A DNA stretch of 7,739 bases from Candidatus Nomurabacteria bacterium (GCA_028286705.1 JAQBRC010000037.1:1-7739); one strand, 5' to 3'. Counted from the first letter of the stretch, positions 1 to 5,761 are shown. Numbers and translations: made by a program. Notes: a model not told the origin generated them from the sequence alone.

Positions 1-296
1 AGCGTAGTCAGCTTGGCACCCGCGAAAAGGCCTTTGCCATCTTGAGTGCCCAGCTGCAGCAGATGAAGGAAGCGGAAGAGGCAAGCAAGTATGCAGGGGA
101 GCGTAAGAGTCAGATTGGTACCGCTGATCGCAGCGAGAAGATCCGTACCTATAACTTCCCACAAGACCGTGTTACCGACCACCGTATCCGTCAGAACTTC
201 TCAAATATCGAAGGTATGATGCAGGGCAAGATTGATAAGATGATTGAAGCGGTTCAATTCAACGAATTTGGAGAAGTAGGGGAAGACGACGAATAG
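1..296 (+). CDS. prfA: Peptide chain release factor 1, C-terminal part (5' truncated)
   Basis: Release factor 1 recognises UAA and UAG in the ribosomal A site and triggers hydrolysis of the finished peptide. Only the last 97 codons are inside the window (first whole codon at position 3), so the GGQ loop and the PxT stop-codon motif lie upstream. The visible part opens with RSQ, as found just after the GGQ region. It then carries the family signature around ERKSQIGTADRSEKIRTYNF and PQDRVTDHRI. The IRTYNFPQ-RVTDHRI form separates RF1 from RF2, which differs in this stretch. The protein ends in an acidic tail (GEVGEDDE). The stop is TAG, itself an RF1 codon. The -35 box of the following tRNA promoter starts directly after the stop codon. 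Confidence 0.95.
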   Translation, partial: RSQLGTREKAFAILSAQLQQMKEAEEASKYAGERKSQIGTADRSEKIRTYNFPQDRVTDHRIRQNFSNIEGMMQGKIDKMIEAVQFNEFGEVGEDDE

Positions 297-324
297 TTGA
301 AATAAACTGAAAATTTGGTATAGT
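297..324 (+). promoter_or_regulatory. Promoter of tRNA-Ile
   Basis: A -35 box TTGAAA (297-302) is followed after 16 bp by an extended -10, TGG plus TATAGT (316-324). The predicted start near 331 lies about 10 nt before the mature tRNA 5' end. Confidence 0.7.
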
Positions 325-340
325 ATTCCAGCTACTCCAC

Positions 341-412
341 GCGTGCATAGTTCAGTGGTAGAACGCTGTCCTGATAAGACAGAGGTCCATGGTCCGATTC
401 CATGTGCACGCA
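341..412 (+). tRNA. tRNA-Ile (anticodon GAT)
   Basis: A full cloverleaf can be drawn by hand. The acceptor stem is GCGTGCA (341-347) with TGCACGC (405-411), and the discriminator is A412. The D arm is GTTC/GAAC with a GG-containing 7-nt loop. The anticodon arm is CTGTC/GACAG with loop CTGATAA, so the anticodon is GAT at 373-375. The variable region is 5 nt and the T arm is CATGG/CCATG. The 3' CCA is not encoded (CAA follows) and must be added by CCA-adding enzyme. One oddity is the T loop, TCCGATT, which has C where nearly all tRNAs have U55 (pseudouridine). The gene has its own promoter and terminator. Confidence 0.96.
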
Positions 413-420
413 CAAAATAC

Positions 421-450
421 AAAAGCCCCTCTCAATAGAGAGGGGCTTTT
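421..450 (+). terminator. Intrinsic terminator of the tRNA gene
   Basis: A perfect 13-bp stem with a 4-nt AATA loop; the G+C-rich core is GCCCCTCTC/GAGAGGGGC. The A run on the left and T run on the right let it work in both directions. Confidence 0.93.
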
Positions 451-478
451 GTTCTATCTGTCTAATTTCCCACGGTCA

Positions 479-506
479 TTGACTTGTGTAATAAATAGCG
501 TAAAGT
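479..506 (+). promoter_or_regulatory. Candidate promoter of the 180-residue protein gene
   Basis: TTGACT (479-484) and TAAAGT (501-506) are separated by 16 bp. The predicted start is near 513, giving a leader of about 11 nt with no clear Shine-Dalgarno sequence. Confidence 0.45.
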
Positions 507-523
507 GATAAAAATCAAAAAAA

Positions 524-1066
524 ATGAAAAGATCACTTTTATATGAATTGCCAACGGCAACCTTTAACAAATGGGCAAAATTACAAGGAATTGTAAAAAC
601 CAAGCAAATACCTACTATTACAAAACACATTCAAGGCAAGGATATTCAGTGTCCTTATGTTGCTCTTAATAGCGAGAATCCTGAAAGAAAGATTGGAGTT
701 GTGTTGGTGGATGCAAGGCGTACTGAATCACAACGGGTATCCATACTGATATTTCAGTATTTCGAATCACTTCTAGAAAGAGGAGTGGTTGATAATGATC
801 CATTTGCCATAATCGAGGCAAGGTGGCACAGCGGTGACGCCACAACAGCATCCTTATACGCAGATGCGCGCATGACTTCTAGTGCCGGTAGAATTAGAAT
901 TACCGACGAAGATGATTTTCAGGCAAACAAGGTATTTATGGAAGTGAGCAGTATGATGTCTAATCTTTTCTTTGACCCTGAATATGAATGGGTCACAGAA
1001 TACGATAGTAAAGGAAACGCCCTATGTATTCGTTACGAAAAAATAAAAGAGCCCGCTGAAGCATAA
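524..1066 (+). CDS. Hypothetical cytoplasmic protein, 180 residues
   Basis: I do not recognise this protein. It has no signal peptide and no hydrophobic segment long enough to span a membrane. Its two cysteines (C43 and C168) do not form a metal-binding pattern. The N-terminal half is basic and mixed. Residues 60-88 look like a strand followed by a helix (VVLVDARR, then ILIFQYFESLLERG). The C-terminal half is acidic and holds an aromatic patch, FFDPEYEWVTEY, near residues 149-160. The start is the first ATG after a plausible promoter; no Shine-Dalgarno is visible. It stands alone between the tRNA terminator and a weaker terminator at 1088-1127, so it is probably a single-gene transcript. The coherent composition and its own punctuation make it a likely real gene of unknown function. 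Confidence 0.8.
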   Translation: MKRSLLYELPTATFNKWAKLQGIVKTKQIPTITKHIQGKDIQCPYVALNSENPERKIGVVLVDARRTESQRVSILIFQYFESLLERGVVDNDPFAIIEARWHSGDATTASLYADARMTSSAGRIRITDEDDFQANKVFMEVSSMMSNLFFDPEYEWVTEYDSKGNALCIRYEKIKEPAEA

Positions 1067-1087
1067 AGCTTTATGCAATTGAATTAT

Positions 1088-1127
1088 GAACCTCCAGTAG
1101 CTATCTCAAGCGAAAGAGGTTCTTTTT
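1088..1127 (+). terminator. Candidate intrinsic terminator
   Basis: GAACCTC (1088-1094) pairs with GAGGTTC (1116-1122), followed directly by TTTTT. The 21-nt loop is large, so this is weaker than the other terminators in the window. Confidence 0.55.
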
Positions 1128-1159
1128 ATTTCTCATGTACATTTATTCAACAGTACGAT

Positions 1160-1163
1160 AGGA
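1160..1163 (+). promoter_or_regulatory. Shine-Dalgarno site that decides the rsmI start
   Basis: AGGA lies 8 nt before the ATG at 1172. It supports that start over the upstream in-frame ATG at 1073, whose extra 33 residues do not resemble the family. Confidence 0.6.
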
Positions 1164-1171
1164 TAAGACAT

Positions 1172-1855
1172 ATGATACTCTACGTTGTCGCAACCCCCAT
1201 AGGCAACCTGGCAGACTGCTCCCCGCGAGCAATCAAGATTTTAAGCGAAGCAACACTTGTTATTGCTGAAGACACCCGTACAACCGGTCAGTTATTTAAG
1301 CTACTTGGTATTGAAGGCAAGAAGCAGTTTCTGTCTTCTCATGCGCAGAGCAGCGCTAGTTCAATGGATAGAGCACTAGAAGCCTGCAAGGAGCATGAAG
1401 TCATTGCCCTAGTAACTGACGCTGGCACTCCCGCTATTTCTGACCCTGGTTCGTTCTTCATCAGCCATTTCCGTGCAATGTATCCAGAGGTACCAGTTGT
1501 TCCTGTTCCAGGACCATCTGCTGTTATTGCTGCATTATCAGTATCGGGTTTTGCTTCAAGTCATTTTGAATTTTTGGGATTTATTCCACACAAGAAAGGC
1601 CGTCAGACATTATTTCAGTCTCTGCAAGAAAAAGACCATACAGTTGTTATGTACGAGTCTCCTCATCGCATCATGAAGACACTAGAAACACTCGCAGAAG
1701 TGCTTGATGAAAGACTTATTATGGTTGGTCGAGAAATGACCAAGACCTTTGAAGAGTATCCAGTCTTAACAGCAAAGGCTATGCTGCAATACTATACAGA
1801 GCATTCGGACAAGGTTCGCGGGGAATTTGTCATTGTCATAAGCCCTAGGGTATAA
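1172..1855 (+). CDS. rsmI: 16S rRNA (cytidine1402-2'-O)-methyltransferase RsmI
   Basis: RsmI uses S-adenosylmethionine to 2'-O-methylate C1402 in the decoding centre of 16S rRNA. The 227-residue product shows the tetrapyrrole-methylase fold motifs in order. These are LYVVATPIGNLAD (3-15), AEDTRTT (32-38), TDAGTPAISDPG (82-93), PVPGPSA (111-117), GFIPHKKGRQ (136-145), YESPHRI (161-167) and GREMTKTFEE (186-195). The start is placed at ATG 1172 because the family begins with this short strand and an AGGA site precedes it. At 227 residues it lacks the extra C-terminal segment of the longer E. coli protein (about 286 residues) and ends at GEFVIVISP, which is common in shorter homologues. Its 3' end carries the promoter of the next gene, whose -10 box overlaps the TAA stop. 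Confidence 0.96.
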   Translation: MILYVVATPIGNLADCSPRAIKILSEATLVIAEDTRTTGQLFKLLGIEGKKQFLSSHAQSSASSMDRALEACKEHEVIALVTDAGTPAISDPGSFFISHFRAMYPEVPVVPVPGPSAVIAALSVSGFASSHFEFLGFIPHKKGRQTLFQSLQEKDHTVVMYESPHRIMKTLETLAEVLDERLIMVGREMTKTFEEYPVLTAKAMLQYYTEHSDKVRGEFVIVISPRV

Positions 1856-1856
1856 T
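1827..1856 (+). promoter_or_regulatory. Promoter of the membrane protein, protease and L9 operon
   Basis: TTGTCA (1827-1832), an 18-bp spacer and a perfect TATAAT (1851-1856) lie inside the end of rsmI and overlap its stop codon. Only 6 nt separate the -10 box from the next ATG at 1863, which predicts a leaderless mRNA. Confidence 0.7.
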
Positions 1857-1862
1857 AGGCGC

Positions 1863-2078
1863 ATGATTGGAAAAATCAGAATAGTATTTTGGCTCGGCAT
1901 TGTGATGATGTTTTTGCCGTTTTTCGGTATTCCCAATACTTGGAAAACAGTTATGGCAATCATTGTTGGCCTACTACTCGTTGTTATTGCATTTCTGTTG
2001 CGAAAGCACTACAGAACCATGCGTAGCATTATTAAAAACCTAGAGCACACTGTTGCTGAAACTACTCTTCATGAATAA
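1863..2078 (+). CDS. Small two-helix membrane protein, 71 residues
   Basis: The product has two hydrophobic segments, about residues 7-22 and 28-46, joined by a short GIPNTWKT turn. A basic, probably cytoplasmic tail follows (RKHYRTMRSIIK) and then an acidic end. I do not recognise a family. The gene starts 6 nt after a TATAAT box, so it is the first gene of its transcript. It ends by overlapping the protease gene by 8 nt (ATGAATAA), which points to translational coupling. The context suggests a helper or partner of the membrane-anchored protease that follows, but that is inference. Possession of a promoter, an overlap and a coherent hydropathy pattern supports it as a real gene. Confidence 0.8.
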   Translation: MIGKIRIVFWLGIVMMFLPFFGIPNTWKTVMAIIVGLLLVVIAFLLRKHYRTMRSIIKNLEHTVAETTLHE

Positions 2079-3306
2079 AAATATCACTCAAATATCACTA
2101 AGAGTACTTGGTTCAATTGTCATCGTTGCGGCAGTATTTTTTGGCGGTGTATACGTTGGGTATGGCAATCAGCCTGCATTTGCCAAGGTTACTGAACTTG
2201 TTCATGCTAGCGATCCTAGCGTTTCAAACGCTGATTTTGAAGCCTTTTGGAAGGCATGGAAACTGGTGAATGATAACTTTGCTCCAGGCAAGGACAACAC
2301 TACTCCTGTGAGTGCACAGGATCGTGTATACGGTGCGATACAGGGCATGGTGGCTGCATATGGCGACCCTTATACTACGTTCTTCCCACCAGCTCAGAAC
2401 ACACAATTCCAAGCCCAGATTGCTGGATCATTTAGCGGTATCGGTATTCAACTCGGAGAAAAAAATGACATTCTTACTATTATCGCCCCATTAAAGGGAA
2501 CACCTGCAGAAAAGGCTGGTGTATTGTCAGGAGACAAGATTGTTAAGATTAACGATACAGTAACTTCAAACATGACTGTTGACCAAGCTGTTGCCCTTAT
2601 CCAAGGCAAGACAGGTACTGTTGTTACTCTTACCCTTATGAGAGAAGGAGTAGCTGCTCCTATCGTTACTCCTATCACTCGTCAAACTATTGATCTTCCA
2701 ACTGTTGATACTGAAATGAGAAGCGGTGACGCATTTGTTATTCACTTGTACAACTTCTCTGCAAATTCAGCCACATTGTTTAAGGCTGCTATGGACAAGT
2801 ATCTAACTTCAGGTGACCACAAACTCCTTATCGACCTTCGCGGCAATCCAGGTGGATACCTTGAAGCGGCAGTGCAGATCGGCAGCGAATTTATTCCGCA
2901 AGGTAAAGTAATTGTTAGCGAGATAGGGAAGGATCCTAAGAACGTAACTCTACACAACAGTACCGGACCAAAGATCTTTCCTGACAGCGACAAGCTTATC
3001 ATCCTCGCTGATCAAGGGTCAGCATCAGCGGCAGAAATTCTTGCAGGCGCATTGAGTCAGCAGGGAATTGGAGTATTGGTTGGCCAGCAGACATTCGGCA
3101 AGGGCTCTGTACAGCAGGTTATTTCCGTAACTGACAGTACTGCATTGAAGGTAACGGTGGCACACTGGTACACTCCGGACGGCACTTCAATCTCTGCAAA
3201 GGGTCTGACTCCTAAAATTGTCATTCCATTTGACAACAAGGACAAAAACGATACCCAGTTGCAAAAGGCTATTGACCTATTCTCTAGCCCTGCTACATTT
3301 CAATAA
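2071..3306 (+). CDS. Membrane-anchored S41-family C-terminal processing protease (CtpA/CtpB-like)
   Basis: S41 proteases cut exported or membrane proteins using a Ser-Lys dyad gated by a PDZ domain. In this 411-residue product, residues 10-31 form a signal anchor placing the rest outside the membrane. A helical N-terminal region (52-110) precedes the PDZ domain (about 121-200, GIGIQLGE to TLMREG). The peptidase core follows, with DLRGNPGG (255-262). By spacing to characterised family members the catalytic residues are S319 (in GSASAAE), K344 (in FGKGS) and Q348, so the enzyme looks active. The start is ATG 2071, overlapping the upstream stop; a TTG six codons earlier is in frame but less likely. 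No Shine-Dalgarno is seen. It lies only 2 nt before rplI, in the same operon. The substrate is unknown. Confidence 0.95.
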   Translation: MNKNITQISLRVLGSIVIVAAVFFGGVYVGYGNQPAFAKVTELVHASDPSVSNADFEAFWKAWKLVNDNFAPGKDNTTPVSAQDRVYGAIQGMVAAYGDPYTTFFPPAQNTQFQAQIAGSFSGIGIQLGEKNDILTIIAPLKGTPAEKAGVLSGDKIVKINDTVTSNMTVDQAVALIQGKTGTVVTLTLMREGVAAPIVTPITRQTIDLPTVDTEMRSGDAFVIHLYNFSANSATLFKAAMDKYLTSGDHKLLIDLRGNPGGYLEAAVQIGSEFIPQGKVIVSEIGKDPKNVTLHNSTGPKIFPDSDKLIILADQGSASAAEILAGALSQQGIGVLVGQQTFGKGSVQQVISVTDSTALKVTVAHWYTPDGTSISAKGLTPKIVIPFDNKDKNDTQLQKAIDLFSSPATFQ

Positions 3307-3308
3307 GT

Positions 3309-3749
3309 ATGAAGGTAATTCTATTGAAATCCGTTCCCAAAGTTGGCAAAACCGATGATATTGTTGAGGTGAGTGAAGGATACGCTCGCAATGCATTGTT
3401 TGCTAAGAAGCTAGCAGTTCCTGCAACCCCTGCTGCTATTGCAGAAGTGCAGCGCAAAGCTCAAAACAAGATTACAGAAAAGAAGGTCCAGCATGATCTT
3501 CTAGACCGTGCCATCGAAAGTCTCGATGGTCGTACGCTTATATATAAGGCACGAGCTAACGAAAAGGGAAGTCTGTTCTCGAAAGTTACAGAACAAGACA
3601 TTAGTAATGCATTGCTTGAACACCACCGTATTTCTATTGATCCTACTCTGATGAAGATTGATGGTCCTATCAAGCAGACTGGAACATATACAGTTAGCGT
3701 TAAGGATGCAGAATACAAGTCTGAATTTACGGTGTCGGTAGAGATATAA
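3309..3749 (+). CDS. rplI: 50S ribosomal protein L9
   Basis: L9 (bL9) binds 23S rRNA near the L1 stalk through its N-terminal domain and projects a second domain away on a long helix. The 146-residue length is normal. The N-terminal domain reads MKVILLKSVPKVGKTDDIVEV followed by the GYARN motif (24-28) and LAVPAT (35-40). A helical connector occupies about 42-72. The C-terminal domain includes GSLFSKVTEQDI (87-98). The gene begins 2 nt after the protease stop and has no Shine-Dalgarno, so it probably depends on coupled translation. In many bacteria rplI sits with rpsF, ssb and rpsR; here it is linked to a protease instead. As I recall, several CPR lineages lack L9, so its presence would help in placing the organism. 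Confidence 0.97.
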   Translation: MKVILLKSVPKVGKTDDIVEVSEGYARNALFAKKLAVPATPAAIAEVQRKAQNKITEKKVQHDLLDRAIESLDGRTLIYKARANEKGSLFSKVTEQDISNALLEHHRISIDPTLMKIDGPIKQTGTYTVSVKDAEYKSEFTVSVEI

Positions 3750-3754
3750 AAGTA

Positions 3755-3788
3755 AATAAAAACCCTCTCAATTGAGAGGGTTTTTATT
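3755..3788. terminator. Bidirectional terminator between rplI and rpmA
   Basis: A perfect palindrome centred at 3771/3772, with core CCCTCTCAATTGAGAGGG flanked by A and T runs. It ends both convergent genes and overlaps the TAA stop of rpmA. Confidence 0.95.
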
Positions 3789-4071
3789 ATGCTCGTGTAT
3801 CTTGGATGTTAACCATCTTGCGAACGGTTGTAGTTCCATCAAAGTTTAGCTTGCGCTTTGACTGGAATTTTACAAATCCTGGCTTGAGGGCGTACAGGGT
3901 ATGGTCTTTACCAATACCAACTGATGCTCCTGCAAGGATCTTTGTACCGCGCTGGCGAACGATGATAGAGCCAGCTTGCGCTACCTGTCCATCGTACAGC
4001 TTAGTACCCAGATATTGTGGGTTCGAATCATTTAGGTTTTTTGCCGCTCCTTGGGCTTTCTTATGTGCCAT
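3787..4071 (-). CDS. rpmA: 50S ribosomal protein L27
   Basis: L27 (bL27) reaches the peptidyl-transferase centre with its N-terminal tail and helps position tRNA. The 94-residue product begins MAHKKAQGAAKN, the usual start of the mature protein, so it has no cleavable N-terminal extension as in Firmicutes. The core GSIIVRQRGTK (34-44) and AGASVGIGKDHTLYAL (47-62) are diagnostic. The start is ATG 4071, because the in-frame sequence upstream is unrelated to the family and would cross the promoter. rplU (L21), its common partner, is not adjacent. A near-consensus promoter places transcription start 2-3 nt before the ATG, with no Shine-Dalgarno, so the mRNA is close to leaderless. The gene converges on rplI with a shared terminator. 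Confidence 0.97.
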   Translation of the reverse strand: MAHKKAQGAAKNLNDSNPQYLGTKLYDGQVAQAGSIIVRQRGTKILAGASVGIGKDHTLYALKPGFVKFQSKRKLNFDGTTTVRKMVNIQDTRA

Positions 4072-4080
4072 AGTGGTTGC

Positions 4081-4109
4081 ATAATAACGCATTGAGATTT
4101 TTCTGTCAA
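4081..4109 (-). promoter_or_regulatory. Promoter of rpmA
   Basis: Read on the minus strand this is a perfect TTGACA (4109-4104), a 17-bp spacer and TATTAT (4086-4081). It is the best sigma70-type promoter in the window, and 9 nt separate the -10 box from the ATG. Confidence 0.85.
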
Positions 4110-4122
4110 TGTGGGGTATACT
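4092..4122 (+). promoter_or_regulatory. Promoter of the Ada-like/CAP gene pair, divergent from rpmA
   Basis: TATACT (4117-4122) ends 6 nt before the ATG at 4129. TTGAGA (4092-4097) is a possible -35 with a long 19-bp spacer. The -35 box of rpmA falls inside this spacer, so the two divergent promoters interleave and may compete for polymerase. Confidence 0.6.
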
Positions 4123-4128
4123 ATTGCC

Positions 4129-4500
4129 ATGCAGGGCTTTATTGATCGACAGTATAAGACTCTTTTCGTCATTGGAGGCGGAATTTTGGTCAGTGTGGCC
4201 TTTTATTCTGGTTTCCTTCAAGGGAAGCAATCTAACGACGTTGAACCAGTTACTCTTTCTTGTAAAGACAATGTTTTAGATAAGTTGTCAATACCTCTCG
4301 AAAAGATCAGCAGTGGGGTAGTGGCACATGCCGAAAGCAAGATTCCAGAGACTAAAGGGAAATTTGTAGGCTCTAAGAATAGTACTAAATACTATGCTCC
4401 AAGCTGCGCAGCAGTGAAGCGTATCAAGCCTGAAAACTATCAATGGTTTGATACAGCAGAGGATGCAACAATGCAGGGCTATACCCCAGGAAAATGTTAA
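4129..4500 (+). CDS. Membrane-anchored protein with Ada-like C-terminal module, 123 residues
   Basis: Residues 11-30 form an N-terminal transmembrane anchor, so the rest is probably outside the membrane. After a linker (31-77), residues 79-123 (FVGSKNSTKYYAPSC, RIKPENYQWFDTAEDA, GYTPGKC) resemble the Ada-type metal-binding module. That module is known from Ada N-termini and from the tails of some bacterial thermonucleases and competence proteins. The usual ligand set is incomplete: only C93 and C123 remain in the module (C45 is in the linker), and the position often held by His before the first Cys is Tyr. Zinc binding is therefore doubtful, and a disulfide is possible outside the cell. The start at ATG 4129 follows a -10 box by 6 nt. 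The 3' end overlaps the CAP-domain gene by 7 nt, so the two are probably made together. Function unknown. Confidence 0.82.
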   Translation: MQGFIDRQYKTLFVIGGGILVSVAFYSGFLQGKQSNDVEPVTLSCKDNVLDKLSIPLEKISSGVVAHAESKIPETKGKFVGSKNSTKYYAPSCAAVKRIKPENYQWFDTAEDATMQGYTPGKC

Positions 4501-5417
4501 AATCAATCTTATCACTATCTATAATGGCCGCGTTTGGATTGCTCGTGTTCGCATTACTTTTGCCTGTGCAAGCAAACAACCTAGCTCAGAAGGTGTTAGG
4601 GCAGGTTATTACCGTCAATGACGCTGTAGGGGTTAGTACTCCGGTAACGGCCATCTCAAAGGCCATTAGCGGAGTTATTAGCAAGGGAACTGACGCCCTT
4701 GTCGCTACGGATACTCCTGGTACGCCAAAGGACAACTCTCCAATGTCTCAGGTGAACATCATTGATGCAACCAATATAGAGCGCGTGAAGGCAGGGCTGC
4801 AGCCTTTGAAGACTAATGCTAAGCTCGCTGCGTCTGCAAAGATAAAAGCAGAGGACATGGCTAAGAACCAATACTTTGAGCATACGTCTCCTTCAGGAAA
4901 AACTGTTGCTGACCTTGGTGATCAGGTTGGGTATGACTATGTGGTTATGGGAGAAAACTTGGCACTTGGAAACTTCGACGGAGCAGCCGAAGTACTTGAT
5001 GCATGGATGAAGAGTCCTGGGCATCGTGCCAATATTCTTAATACCAGCTATCAAGACATCGGTGTGTATGCTGTACAGGGAACCTATCAAGGACGAACCG
5101 TATGGTTCGCTGTTCAGCATTTCGGTACTGAACGGGGAGTGTGTCCCGCTCTAAGCGCTTCTTTGAAGAATAGTATTGGTACTCTTAGTACCAAGATTAA
5201 GACTGAGGAGGCTCAGATTTCTGCATTGCGTAAGCAGATCGAAGATCCTAGCCATGCCCAGGATCAGAGCTACGGAATTTTGATTACTCAGTTTAACAAC
5301 TTGGTTAAAATATATAACTCAGACGTTCAAACATCTCAGGCAAATATTTCTAGCTACAACAAGCAGGTGGTTGCTTTCAATAGTTGTCTGAATCAGTACC
5401 AAGTATCTAAGGAATAG
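4494..5417 (+). CDS. Exported CAP/SCP-domain protein with helical C-terminal tail
   Basis: CAP (SCP/PR-1) domains occur in secreted proteins; bacterial versions are usually of unknown biochemical role, acting near the cell surface. In this 307-residue product, residues 5-26 are a signal peptide or anchor. A Ser/Thr/Ala-rich linker (40-84) leads to the CAP domain (about 86-211). Its conserved cavity residues are visible: H130 in FEHTSP, E154 in GENLA, E166 in AAEVLDAW and H177 in SPGHRANIL, so the metal-binding tetrad looks intact. Residues 220-296 form a coiled-coil-like helical tail, and C217 and C298 bracket it, suggesting a disulfide-closed hairpin. The start overlaps the upstream stop (ATGTTAA). 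No clear terminator follows, so transcription may run into the structured region downstream. Confidence 0.93.
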   Translation: MLKSILSLSIMAAFGLLVFALLLPVQANNLAQKVLGQVITVNDAVGVSTPVTAISKAISGVISKGTDALVATDTPGTPKDNSPMSQVNIIDATNIERVKAGLQPLKTNAKLAASAKIKAEDMAKNQYFEHTSPSGKTVADLGDQVGYDYVVMGENLALGNFDGAAEVLDAWMKSPGHRANILNTSYQDIGVYAVQGTYQGRTVWFAVQHFGTERGVCPALSASLKNSIGTLSTKIKTEEAQISALRKQIEDPSHAQDQSYGILITQFNNLVKIYNSDVQTSQANISSYNKQVVAFNSCLNQYQVSKE

Positions 5418-5440
5418 GGGTATCTTTATAAATTATATTA

Positions 5441-5467
5441 ACGTCGCACAATAACTCTTTTACGTCG
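5441..5467 (+). repeat. ACGTCG direct repeat at 21-bp spacing, possible operator
   Basis: ACGTCG occurs at 5441-5446 and again at 5462-5467. The 21-bp period is two helical turns, so both copies face the same side of the DNA. They sit just upstream of the TATAAT at 5493, where an activator would bind. Confidence 0.4.
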
Positions 5468-5498
5468 TTACATATGGTAAATAAGGCTTATATATAAT
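5468..5498 (+). promoter_or_regulatory. Candidate promoter of the structured RNA
   Basis: A perfect TATAAT (5493-5498) is preceded by a poor -35 (TTACAT, 5468-5473, 19-bp spacer). The predicted start is near 5504-5505. The weak -35 fits an activated promoter, in line with the direct repeat just upstream. Confidence 0.5.
5481..5491. promoter_or_regulatory. Short palindrome next to the -10 box
   Basis: ATAAG-G-CTTAT is a perfect inverted repeat lying in the spacer just before TATAAT. It could be a repressor half-site pair, but in AT-rich DNA it may be chance. Confidence 0.25.
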
Positions 5499-5503
5499 GA
5501 TGG

Positions 5504-5673
5504 GCTTAGAATCACTCTTGAGCACTTCCCTCAGACTGATAGTTAAAATTGGCAACCATCATGAGCCTGATAATTTGTAACTAGTTCTAAGGTTCCTGAA
5601 CGAAATCAGCAATTATAGTAGGCACTACAAAATTAAGAACTAACCCCCTATGACGGAATGCAGGAGGTTTTTT
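5504..5673 (+). ncRNA. Candidate structured non-coding RNA or leader, class unknown
   Basis: Pairings visible by eye: a long hairpin at 5530-5565 (CTCA, 3-nt bulge, TGAT, one mismatch, GTT against AAC-C-ATCATGAG, 9-nt loop). A closing helix CTTAGAA (5505-5511) pairs with TTCTAAG (5585-5591). A 3' domain is closed by TAGTTCT (5582-5588) with AGAACTA (5636-5642) around two hairpins: CTGA/TCAG (5596-5609), and GTAG-GCA-CTAC (5618-5628) with outer AATT pairs. The two closing helices share 5585-5588 and so exclude each other. A further option pairs GGGCTTAG (5502-5509) with CTAACCCC (5640-5647), the terminator's 5' arm. This has the layout of a switch, or of a stable small RNA ending at 5673. I could not match it to tmRNA, SRP RNA, RNase P RNA or 6S RNA. 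Confidence 0.42.
5642..5673 (+). terminator. First of two tandem intrinsic terminators
   Basis: AACCCCCT (5642-5649) pairs with AGGAGGTT (5662-5669) with one mismatch and a 12-nt loop. A run of six T follows the G pair (5668-5673). It could end the candidate RNA. Confidence 0.7.
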
Positions 5674-5685
5674 ATTTCCATATTC

Positions 5686-5708
5686 AGGGGAGTCGCACTC
5701 CCCTTTTT
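5686..5708 (+). terminator. Second tandem intrinsic terminator
   Basis: AGGGGAGT (5686-5693), a CGC loop and ACTCCCCT (5697-5704) form a perfect 8-bp stem followed by TTTT. It backs up the terminator 13 nt upstream. Confidence 0.88.
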
Positions 5709-5752
5709 ATGAGGCTCTAGAATCGATTTTAAACACCACTAAATATTGCACA

Positions 5753-5761
5753 TGGTACAAT
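5753..5761 (+). promoter_or_regulatory. Extended -10 promoter of the 166-residue protein gene
   Basis: TGG plus TACAAT (5756-5761) ends 6 nt before the ATG at 5768, and no good -35 is visible. The string TGGTACAATAC recurs exactly before the gene at 6580. A leaderless transcript is predicted. Confidence 0.6.

Noticed and set aside
1073..1171. In-frame N-terminal extension of rsmI
   Set aside because: The 33 extra residues cross a terminator-like hairpin and do not fit the family, whereas ATG 1172 has an AGGA site and the usual start.
3806..4084. 92-codon forward frame opposite rpmA
   Set aside because: It is antisense to a certain ribosomal protein gene and shows no features of its own.
5497..5580. 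27-codon frame starting ATGATGGGC in the gap
   Set aside because: Its first ATG overlaps the TATAAT box, so a transcript from that promoter would not include it, and the region folds well as RNA. It could still be a leader peptide if transcription starts further upstream.
5504..5673. Candidate tmRNA, SRP RNA or RNase P RNA
   Set aside because: There is no tRNA-like end or tag frame, no SRP core motif, and the length and conserved blocks of RNase P RNA are missing.
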